This document shows, piece by piece, positions 8,101 through 12,774 of a DNA stretch of 12,774 nucleotides. The stretch comes from DASSZN01 sp035702805 (GTDB lineage Bacteria; Chloroflexota; Chloroflexia; Thermomicrobiales; Thermomicrobiaceae). Location of the stretch: assembly GCA_035702805.1 (NCBI GenBank), contig DASSZN010000374.1, forward strand, positions 1-12,774, read 5' to 3'. Below the pieces are notes generated by a model. The model had not been told where the DNA came from. It saw nothing but the letters and a program-made list of their open reading frames with translations, and searched no databases. Each line of letters starts with the position of its first letter. The stretch's first letter is position 1. Position numbers and translations under genes: made by a program.

Positions 8101-9556
8101 GGTCGTTCGCGATGTAGTCCAGCGCCTGCTGGTTCGGGCGGTCGGCGTACAGGTCCATCGTCAAGACGTGGTAGCTCGTGAGGCCGTGCCCCGACAGGGG
8201 CAGCGGCAGCGCGTCGTCCCAGTACTCGGCGGTGATGGTCGAACCCGACGGTACGTGCTGGAAGATCCACTCCGAGGCGGCCACGCGGGTGTGCGGCACG
8301 GTGTAGATCGCCTCGAACGCCGCGGCCCACAGCGCCGTCTGGACCACCACGATCGCGATGAGCGCGATCGACAGTCGGCGTCGCCACGTCCGGGGACCGC
8401 TGCTCTGGACCATCTCGCTCAACCAGATCGCGGCCAGCAGCACCAGCGCCGGCACGATCGGCTCGACGTAACGCATGAACTTCGCCTGCGCGGTGGCGAT
8501 CAGCGCGAAGTAGGGGAGCGCCCAGGCAAGCAGGATGAGGTCGGGAACGCGAACCCGCCGGAACTGGCGGCGCAGCGCGACGATCACGGCCGCGATCGCC
8601 GCGAGCGCCAACGCAGGGCCGAGACCCCAATGGACGAGGTTCAGGAGTTGGTAGACGACCGGTATGGTGCCGACGTACTGGCGCGTGTAGGGCACGTCAA
8701 ACTTGCCGGTAACGATGCTCCACTGCATCTGTGCATCAGCGATGAACGGCCCCGGGCTCAGCAGCGCGTACGGCTCGAAGACCGCGAAGGTGACGAGCGC
8801 GGCGACGGCGGAGAGCAACGCGCGCACGACCTCGTGCCGTCCCGGGCGTCGCCACGTTTCGCCGGGCGGCGGCGCGACGATGGCGAGCGCCACCGGCAGC
8901 GCGAGACTGACGACACTGATCTTCGTCGCGAGGGCGGCCCCGACGGCGATGCCGGCCAGCACCGCCCACCGGCGCCGTCCCGTCTGCCAGAGCCGCAGCG
9001 ACGCCAGCAGCGCGGCAGTCGCGAAGAACGTCACCCAGGCATCGGTGGTCAGGAAGTGTGCGAGCTGGATCACCATCACGCTGGTGGCAAGCAGGATCCC
9101 GGCGAGGAGGGACGACAGACGCCCGCAAGCGTAGACGGCGAAGAGCATGACGAGTGCGACCGTGGCGGTGTCGAACGCCGCCGTGAGGTAACGACCGACC
9201 GAGCCGATCTCGGCGTAGGTGTTGAGATCCTGACCCGTGACGTGTCCGGCGGCCCAGGCAGTGACGTCGGTGACGTAGAGCGGCAACGACCCGTAGGCGA
9301 ACGACTGTGGCTGTCCGTTCGGTCCGTCGGCGCGCGGGTTGAGTGGACTGTGCGCGGCGTCGAGGAGGACACCCAGGTGGTTGAGGCTGGGCATGTGGAT
9401 GCGGTCGGTCAGGACCAGCGCGATGAAGCGCTCGTCCGGCTGCAGGTACCAGCCGCTGTCCCAGTTATGGCCGAAGTCTCGGAGACCGAACGCGGCCACC
9501 AGGATGAGCCCGGCAGTAGCGAGGAAGAGGAGCCTGCGGGGAGACGGGGTACTCAT
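5114..9556 (-). CDS. Fusion: GT-C-like glycosyltransferase half plus DUF2298 half
   Basis: A 1480-residue membrane protein of two parts. Residues 1-570 resemble dolichyl-phosphate-mannose/ArnT-type GT-C transferases. A first span (about 9-24) leads to WYLQPDERF (36-44), whose Asp41-Glu42 sits where GT-C enzymes keep the catalytic acidic pair after span 1. Several spans and a soluble segment (about 410-570) follow. Residues 620-1480 are a full DUF2298 unit: EKPMEMAY (753-760), DPWYAGG..NYYYYGFY (774-790), EFPYFSLIWADLHPH (888-902), NSWDLP (950-955), RMNTVFKFYMEGW (1193-1205) and TGFPDVLGWDSHE (1356-1368). These match the adjacent 769-residue protein motif for motif. The likely role is transfer of a lipid-linked sugar to a surface acceptor at the outer face of the membrane; substrate and product are unknown. 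The ATG lies about 3 bases from the predicted transcript start and lacks a clear Shine-Dalgarno, so the mRNA may be leaderless. Confidence 0.88.
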   Translation of the reverse strand: MSTPSPRRLLFLATAGLILVAAFGLRDFGHNWDSGWYLQPDERFIALVLTDRIHMPSLNHLGVLLDAAHSPLNPRADGPNGQPQSFAYGSLPLYVTDVTAWAAGHVTGQDLNTYAEIGSVGRYLTAAFDTATVALVMLFAVYACGRLSSLLAGILLATSVMVIQLAHFLTTDAWVTFFATAALLASLRLWQTGRRRWAVLAGIAVGAALATKISVVSLALPVALAIVAPPPGETWRRPGRHEVVRALLSAVAALVTFAVFEPYALLSPGPFIADAQMQWSIVTGKFDVPYTRQYVGTIPVVYQLLNLVHWGLGPALALAAIAAVIVALRRQFRRVRVPDLILLAWALPYFALIATAQAKFMRYVEPIVPALVLLAAIWLSEMVQSSGPRTWRRRLSIALIAIVVVQTALWAAAFEAIYTVPHTRVAASEWIFQHVPSGSTITAEYWDDALPLPLSGHGLTSYHVLTMDLYADRPNQQALDYIANDLKQANYIILSSNRLARSIPRLPWRYPVTSEYYRLLEGGQLGFRLVYEGTDFPRLGPFVFNDQWVDESFRVYDHPVVRIYQKVDTLSTAQLDARFAAALTQPWSPTRAAPPGNLSLGQPVGTLPAAHDLGWSSQVTNNQVIAIIVWLVALTLIGAVGLPLSLTLFRAFPDLGWGFARVVGLLAVAYLVWIAVSLGVARFTVWTIVVGIALVAAAFWWGLHRRTIEALREARRRHRLVVAAELVFLLAFLGFLFLRSLNPDLWQTYFGGEKPMEMAYTSAIARSATFPPYDPWYAGGVMNYYYYGFYLVALLWKLTGIQPEIAFQLAIATVGGLLAAAAFSLTTALATNLHRLKRARWQIAAGLLGVLVYIGVGNLDAATQVLQSRSLTVDFWQSRSVVDYAITEFPYFSLIWADLHPHVIVLPLTVLLLALAYAWVIRRPDDPGRLPAWLWVGTTGVVLGSIAVTNSWDLPISALVVAAAQLYGAVRGHTLRLRPIVTAVLRAAVVGGLAWLCFAPFFTRFVALVSGVKPTQWGTPLGEYFVHFGLYLGVLGLLAVTLAFTRWRAERSDPLRLAYGAVAALAAFVVALFAGNVAITDARHVLFSVALAMIVSGALTWLVPMAVAAVVDARWGVVAAVLASLVIGVLATSRPTGAFLVAVMVGASALWLRLRERPAAGFAALCVAGAALVTLVADLVYVVDDLSGSAWERMNTVFKFYMEGWTLYALAAGLALTWLLRQAYREHENAPLGLIAGPRRGVARDDVGGMSSGFPVATYAVALSSVLIVAALAYPVLATGPRLSQRMPGSPTSPSLDGLAWMKHSYITNSLGQPIEFGGDYAAIQWLRQNATGIPVILEASIGPYRGNGSRISAGTGFPDVLGWDSHELQQRYAPGIEQRLHDVREIYVTTDINLKLQLLRQYQVRYIVVGDVERLWTVPPGYAGISVPGPYYATSAGLDAFNQMVGTSLRVAFHSGHTTIYEVLPTPSLPPAPGARVTS

Positions 9557-9565
9557 GTCCGCCGA

Positions 9566-9594
9566 ATCATAGCAACGGGCCGGAAGCAGGACAA
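9566..9594 (-). promoter_or_regulatory. Predicted promoter of the glycosyltransferase/DUF2298 operon
   Basis: Minus-strand TTGTCC (9589-9594), 17 bases, TATGAT (9566-9571): 4 of 6 and 5 of 6 matches to consensus. Initiation is expected near 9559, only about 3 bases before the ATG at 9556. With no Shine-Dalgarno in sight this suggests a leaderless message. Its -35 lies 8 bases from the -35 of the divergent GTPase promoter. Confidence 0.55.
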
Positions 9595-9602
9595 TCGGAT
9601 GG

Positions 9603-9632
9603 TTGACCGGTGTCGTCCCGCGCTCCTATACT
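9603..9632 (+). promoter_or_regulatory. Predicted promoter of the small GTPase-fmt operon
   Basis: TTGACC (9603-9608) and TATACT (9627-9632) match the -35 and -10 consensus at 5 of 6 positions each with 18 bases between. The start would be near 9639, giving a leader of about 60 bases to the GTPase ATG. It is back to back with the divergent membrane-operon promoter, so both RNA polymerase sites may compete or share regulators. Confidence 0.6.
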
Positions 9633-9649
9633 CGCCCCACCAATGCGGC

Positions 9650-9659
9650 CACCGCGGTG
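9650..9659. repeat. 10-bp palindrome CACCGCGGTG in the GTPase leader
   Basis: CACCGCGGTG is a perfect palindrome about 11 bases downstream of the predicted GTPase transcript start. A dimeric repressor site at this place would block the start of transcription. As a short GC-rich palindrome it may also be chance. Confidence 0.3.
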
Positions 9660-9697
9660 CCCGCTTTCCGGATGCACGCGGCGTGAGGACATCGATC

Positions 9698-10201
9698 ATG
9701 AGAACGCTGAAAGTCATCGTCGGTGGTGAGGGCAATGTCGGCAAGACGTCGCTCATTCGCCAGTATGCACGCCAGAAGTTCAGCGAGGCGCGGAACATCA
9801 CGCTCGGTATTGACATCACGACTCAGGAGTTCGACATTGATGGCGAGGAACTCCGGCTCGCGATCTGGGACATCGAGGGTCAGGCGGGCAATCGTCCGAA
9901 CTTCTACATCGGGGCTCAGACGATCATGCTGGTCTACGACGTTACCGAGCCGGGTTCCCTGCAGGCACTGCTCGAGTGGCACGGGCGCTGCCTCCGGCAC
10001 GCACCGGACGCGCCGGTGATCCTGGTCGGCAACAAGATCGATCTCGGACTCAGCTACCCACCGCTCTGGGGGCGGGTGCTGGCGCGACATCTGGGCGCGC
10101 GCCACGGCTTCGTCTCCGCCAAGACCGGGGAGAACGTGACCCGGGCGTTCGACCTCCTCGCCCGCACCGCCGCGTCCCGAACCCCCGCGTCATTCCGTTA
10201 G
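9698..10201 (+). CDS. Ras/Rab-like small GTPase
   Basis: A single G domain of 167 residues with all guanine-nucleotide motifs. These are the P-loop GEGNVGKT at 10-17 (same numbering as Ras), a switch I Thr35 in NITLGID, Walker B/G3 as WDIEGQ at 57-62 with the Ras Gln61 equivalent kept, NKID at 112-115, and SAK at 140-142. It has the overall plan of Rab-like GTPases and no C-terminal Cys for lipid attachment, no signal peptide and no extra domain, so it should be cytosolic unless a partner recruits it. Bacterial members of this type are known but their partners are mostly unknown. The ATG follows GAGG (9685-9688) by 9 bases. The frame is open far upstream, but that is antisense to the membrane gene and is not coding. 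fmt starts 5 bases after its stop, so the two are cotranscribed. Function beyond GTP binding is not readable. Confidence 0.92.
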   Translation: MRTLKVIVGGEGNVGKTSLIRQYARQKFSEARNITLGIDITTQEFDIDGEELRLAIWDIEGQAGNRPNFYIGAQTIMLVYDVTEPGSLQALLEWHGRCLRHAPDAPVILVGNKIDLGLSYPPLWGRVLARHLGARHGFVSAKTGENVTRAFDLLARTAASRTPASFR

Positions 10202-10206
10202 CCCCG

Positions 10207-11148
10207 ATGACGGCTCGCGTCGTCTTCCTCGGCTCGCCCGAGTTTGCCGTCCCGTCGCTGCGCGCGTTGGCCGCGGACGACCGTTTCGACGTGGCCCTGG
10301 TCGTGACTCAGCCCGATCGCCCCGCCGGCCGTGGGCGCCGACTCCAGCCGCCGCCCGTAGCGGAGGTTGCCCGAGAACTCGGGCTCTCGCTCTTCCAGCC
10401 TCGATCGCTACGGTCGGCGGAGACGTTCGACGCTTTGGCAGCGGCGCGGGCCGACGTTTTCATCGTGGTGGCCTACGGGGAGATCCTGCGCCGTCGTGTC
10501 CTGGAGATGCCGCCAGGCGGCGTCCTGAACGTCCATCCGTCGCTGCTGCCGCGGTACCGCGGCTCGTCACCGATCCCGGCTGCGATTCTCAACGGCGATA
10601 CCGAGACCGGTGTCTCGGTCATCAAGCTGGTGCGGGCGCTCGATGCGGGACCGATCGTGGCGCAGCGAAGCGTCGGGCTCACGGGCCTGGAGACGTCGGG
10701 CAGCCTGAGCGAGGAACTCGCGCGGGTCGCTGCCGAGATGCTGCCTTATACGATGGAAAAGTGGCTGGCGGGACGTCTCGCGGCGGTGCCGCAGGACGAC
10801 GCCGGGGCCAGCTACACGCGCGAGTTGACCAAGGATGACGGCCGAATCGACTGGAGGGCCGGCGCGGTCGGGATCGAGCGCCTGGTGCGCGCGATGAACC
10901 CCTGGCCGACCGCGTGGACGATACTGGCTGGTCGGCGCCTGTCGATCCTCGCGTGCCACATATCCCTTCAACCAACCAAACACACCACCACCACGATCAC
11001 GGTCGAGCCGCCGCTACCAGCCGTCGCTTGTGGCGACGGCTTTGTCTACCTCGACCGCGTCCGGCCCGAGGGGCGAGCGGAGATGAGCGGCGCCGATTGG
11101 CTTCGCGGGGCGCGGCTTCCTCCGGACGCTCGCTTTGAGGACGGCTGA
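10207..11148 (+). CDS. fmt: Methionyl-tRNA formyltransferase
   Basis: A 313-residue protein, the usual Fmt length. It transfers a formyl group from 10-formyltetrahydrofolate to Met-tRNA(fMet) so that IF-2 recognises the initiator. The N-terminal Rossmann domain begins RVVFLGSPEFAVPSL; TQPDRPAGRGR is at 34-44; the catalytic set Asn108, His110 (LNVHPSLLPRYRG, 107-119) and Asp146 (ALDAGPI) matches E. coli N106, H108 and D144. The C-terminal tRNA-binding OB-fold has DGRIDW at 211-216 and NPWPTAW at 231-237. The ATG lies 5 bases after the GTPase stop with no evident Shine-Dalgarno, which suggests translational coupling. A Thr/His stretch at about 257-266 (PTKHTTTTIT), encoded by noticeably AT- and CA-rich DNA, interrupts the C-terminal domain and looks like a small lineage-specific insertion. 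def, a frequent partner of fmt, is absent here. Confidence 0.97.
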   Translation: MTARVVFLGSPEFAVPSLRALAADDRFDVALVVTQPDRPAGRGRRLQPPPVAEVARELGLSLFQPRSLRSAETFDALAAARADVFIVVAYGEILRRRVLEMPPGGVLNVHPSLLPRYRGSSPIPAAILNGDTETGVSVIKLVRALDAGPIVAQRSVGLTGLETSGSLSEELARVAAEMLPYTMEKWLAGRLAAVPQDDAGASYTRELTKDDGRIDWRAGAVGIERLVRAMNPWPTAWTILAGRRLSILACHISLQPTKHTTTTITVEPPLPAVACGDGFVYLDRVRPEGRAEMSGADWLRGARLPPDARFEDG

Positions 11149-11215
11149 CCGGCTCGAAGTATGCCCGCGGCCAGAGCGCCTGTACGAGAGTGGCAGCGGA
11201 AGAAGACGAGGCGAG

Positions 11216-11650
11216 ATGTCCGGGCCGGCACTGTGTCTCCACATAACGTATGTAGCGCCGGATGGTCGCCGAGCCGATCGTGATCGGGTTACCGACCTGT
11301 GGCTCCACGAGTGGTGCGGGCTAACGATGGTCACGCACGGGCGGCTACACCCGAGCGATGCCTGCGAACTGGTGAGTCTGAACGCCGTCGAGCCGGGCCG
11401 CGGTATCGGCACGGCGCTGCTCGGTGTCGTCGAGGACACAGCCCGCGACCGTGGCGCGGCGCGCGTCTGGTTGATCACGACCAACGACAACCCGCAGGCC
11501 CTGGGCTTCTACCAGTGGCACGGCTACCGGCTGGTCGCGGTCCATGCCGGCGCGGTAGACGCCGCCCGCGCGCTCAAGCCGTCGATCCCTAAGCGCGGTG
11601 TCAACGGCGTCCCCCTCCACGACGAGCTGGAGCTGGAGAAGCGGCTCTAG
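11216..11650 (+). CDS. GNAT-family N-acetyltransferase, short form
   Basis: About 144 residues from the ATG at 11216, which has GAGG (11208-11211) just before it. The acetyl-CoA pyrophosphate-binding motif A is clear as EPGRGIGTALL (59-69), followed by the long helix and motif B with WLITTNDNPQALGFYQWHGYRLV (split here as WLITTNDN at 85-92 and ALGFYQWHGYRLV at 95-107). The end (GAVDAARALKPSIP, 112-125, then HDELELEK) is typical of a family of roughly 160-residue GNAT proteins. Compared with what I recall of that family, the stretch between VTHGRLH (39-45) and DACELVSL (48-55) lacks about 20 residues, normally a strand-turn-strand like LPG.VA..DG..VGL.TY. The join is in frame. The protein might fold poorly or simply be shorter. 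Substrate unknown. The gene lies 67 bases after fmt and may share its transcript. Confidence 0.8.
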   Translation: MSGPALCLHITYVAPDGRRADRDRVTDLWLHEWCGLTMVTHGRLHPSDACELVSLNAVEPGRGIGTALLGVVEDTARDRGAARVWLITTNDNPQALGFYQWHGYRLVAVHAGAVDAARALKPSIPKRGVNGVPLHDELELEKRL

Positions 11651-11656
11651 CCGCTC

Positions 11657-11682
11657 ATGCGCATAAGTGCAGTTATCCGCAT
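11657..11682. repeat. Imperfect dyad after the acetyltransferase gene
   Basis: ATGCGCATAA (11657-11666), a 6-base centre, then TTATCCGCAT (11673-11682): nine of ten positions pair. It begins 7 bases after the acetyltransferase stop and is AT-richer than its surroundings. No T run follows, so a standard intrinsic terminator is unlikely. It resembles an operator for a dimeric regulator, about 50 bases upstream of the TATAAT at 11733, or an RNA hairpin closing the fmt transcript. Confidence 0.45.
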
Positions 11683-11697
11683 CGCCTGAGACCGCCT

Positions 11698-11712
11698 GGC
11701 GAGCGCCTCGCC
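11698..11712. repeat. Perfect GC hairpin GGCGAG-CGC-CTCGCC
   Basis: A 6-bp perfect stem with a 3-base loop lies where the -35 element of the following TATAAT would be expected (about 11709-11715). As RNA it is a tight GC hairpin that could help end the upstream transcript, though there is no T run. As DNA it could be a regulator site replacing a missing -35. Confidence 0.4.
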
Positions 11713-11732
11713 CGTCGCCCGCTGGCCGCCGG

Positions 11733-11738
11733 TATAAT
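11733..11738 (+). promoter_or_regulatory. Perfect -10 box (TATAAT) before the spermidine synthase-like gene
   Basis: TATAAT matches the sigma-70 -10 consensus exactly, in otherwise GC-rich DNA. No acceptable -35 hexamer lies 16-18 bases upstream. Transcription would begin near 11745, giving a leader of about 54 bases to the GTG at 11799. The missing -35 suggests activation by a bound protein. Confidence 0.5.
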
Positions 11739-11798
11739 CGTGGCGCCCGGACATTGGTGACGCGGCGGCGCGTCTCGCGCGCTAGATTAGGGACGACG

Positions 11799-12774
11799 GT
11801 GACCTCGACCTCGGCAGCGCTCGACCGACCGCCCGCGGACATCGTACGCAATCCGCGCCTGTTCAACGCCATGCTGCTGGTCATCGTCTTCGTCGGCGGT
11901 GTCTGCAGTGTGGCCATCGAGCTGTCGGCGGCGCGGCTGCTCGGCCCATTCTTCGGCACGTCCGACATCATCTGGGCCAACCTGATCGGCCTGACGCTGC
12001 TCTACCTGTCCGTCGGATACTTCGTCGGCGGCAAGATCGCCGACCGCTGGCCGAGCGCGACGCTCCTCTACGTATTCACCGCGCTGGCCGGGTTCGCTAC
12101 CGGCCTCATCCCGCTGATCGCGCACCCGATTCTGGAGGGCTCGCTGATCGCCTTTGAGCACCTTGCGGTCGGCGCCTTCTATGGCTCGCTGGTCGGTGTC
12201 CTCCTCCTCTTCGCGATCCCCGTCACCATGCTCGGCTTTGTGTCTCCCTTCGCGATCCGACTGCGCGTGAGCAGCGTGTCGTCGGCAGGCAATACCGCGG
12301 GGTCGCTCTACGCGCTGTCGACCGTTGGCAGCATCCTGGGCAGCTTCCTGCCCGTGCTCATCCTTATCCCCACCATCGGCACGTACCAGACCTTCTATGC
12401 CCTCTCGATCACGCTCCTGGTAGCCTCCGCGCTGGCCCTCTTTGCGCTCCACGCCAGAGTGCACGCCGTGGGCGCCGTCGCCCTGGCGCTAATCGTCCTC
12501 CTCGCGGCCCGCTTCTGGACCAGCACCATCGTCCGCCCACCGCAGATCGGCACGCTGATCTATCAGACCGAGTCACAGTACAACTACATCCAGGTGGTCA
12601 AGCAGGGCAACACGACGATGCTCATGCTCGACGACGGCCACGCCGTTCACTCGATCTACAACCCGATGACGGAGATCACCGGTGGTCCCTGGGACTACTT
12701 CATGGTGGCGCCCTTCTTCAACCCCAACGAAACGCCGCGGGATGTCCACAACGTGGCCCTGATCGGGCTCGCGG
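11799..12774 (+). CDS. Membrane-fused spermidine synthase-like protein (3' end outside window)
   Basis: Open to the window edge, with 325 residues visible. The first 240 form about seven membrane spans. They carry MLGFVSPFAIRL (144-155) and AGNTAGSLYALSTVGS (163-178), typical of the integral-membrane half of 'fused MFS/spermidine synthase' proteins. After residue 255 comes the start of a spermidine synthase-like domain: ESQYNYIQVV (258-267), LDDGHAVHSIYNP (277-289), TGGPWDYF (294-301). The window cuts at ALIGLA, which should lead into the SAM-binding Gly loop. The natural acceptor of such fusions is unsettled; polyamine synthesis is not assured. The start chosen is GTG 11799 with AGGGA (11789-11793) 5 bases before it. 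An in-frame GTG at 11757 would add 14 basic residues and has a poorer ribosome site. Catalytic residues cannot be checked because they lie beyond the edge. Confidence 0.87.
   Translation, partial: MTSTSAALDRPPADIVRNPRLFNAMLLVIVFVGGVCSVAIELSAARLLGPFFGTSDIIWANLIGLTLLYLSVGYFVGGKIADRWPSATLLYVFTALAGFATGLIPLIAHPILEGSLIAFEHLAVGAFYGSLVGVLLLFAIPVTMLGFVSPFAIRLRVSSVSSAGNTAGSLYALSTVGSILGSFLPVLILIPTIGTYQTFYALSITLLVASALALFALHARVHAVGAVALALIVLLAARFWTSTIVRPPQIGTLIYQTESQYNYIQVVKQGNTTMLMLDDGHAVHSIYNPMTEITGGPWDYFMVAPFFNPNETPRDVHNVALIGLA

Noticed and set aside
6851..10201. A 1116-residue open frame on the plus strand that runs into the small GTPase
   Set aside because: Everything before 9698 is antisense to the 1480-residue membrane protein and is a mixture of R, D, E, G and Q, typical of the reverse of GC-rich hydrophobic coding. 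Only the GTPase part from the ATG at 9698, with promoter and ribosome site, is real.
11345..12464. Two minus-strand open frames of 211 and 225 residues
   Set aside because: Both are antisense to the acetyltransferase and the spermidine synthase-like gene and have the charged, low-complexity composition of shadow frames.
1..12774. CRISPR arrays, insertion sequences, tRNA or rRNA genes
   Set aside because: No spaced direct repeats, no transposase-like protein, no terminal inverted repeats and no cloverleaf were seen; all gaps are shorter than 150 bases.

Overview
The window is GC-rich bacterial DNA, by eye about two thirds G+C, densely packed with genes and with no gap above 150 bases. It looks like a member of the Chloroflexota, possibly a Sphaerobacter/Thermomicrobium-like lineage. 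The main argument is a pair of large membrane proteins with the DUF2298 ('Chlor_Arch_YYY') signature, a family known to me mainly from Chloroflexi and archaea. The placement is inference; no rRNA or tRNA is present to fix it.

Layout. (1) 1-162 (+) is the last 53 codons of plsX, converging on a one-gene HU unit (238-519, -) with its own promoter. (2) 629-2659 (-) is a translation operon read in the order infC, rpmI, rplT, SpoU-family RNA methyltransferase. infC appears to start at an ATC codon behind a strong Shine-Dalgarno, with a perfect hairpin in its leader and an inverted repeat around its -35 box. (3) 2808-9556 (-) is a two-gene membrane operon. A 1480-residue protein, a GT-C-like glycosyltransferase half fused to a DUF2298 half, overlaps by 4 bases a 769-residue stand-alone DUF2298 protein. 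(4) Divergent from it, back to back over a compact double promoter, is a (+) group: a Ras/Rab-like small GTPase (9698-10201), fmt (10207-11148) and a short GNAT acetyltransferase (11216-11650) that seems to lack an internal segment. (5) After an intergenic stretch with two dyads and a perfect TATAAT, the window ends inside a membrane-anchored spermidine-synthase-like protein (11799 to the edge, +).

How the parts fit. HU, IF3, L35, L20, the RNA methyltransferase and Fmt serve chromosome packing and protein synthesis; plsX begins phospholipid synthesis. The two large membrane proteins share all their signature motifs in the same order and are probably translationally coupled. I infer a cell-surface glycosylation or lipid-linked sugar-transfer complex of unknown product. 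The divergent small GTPase may or may not be related to it; shared promoter DNA is the only link visible.
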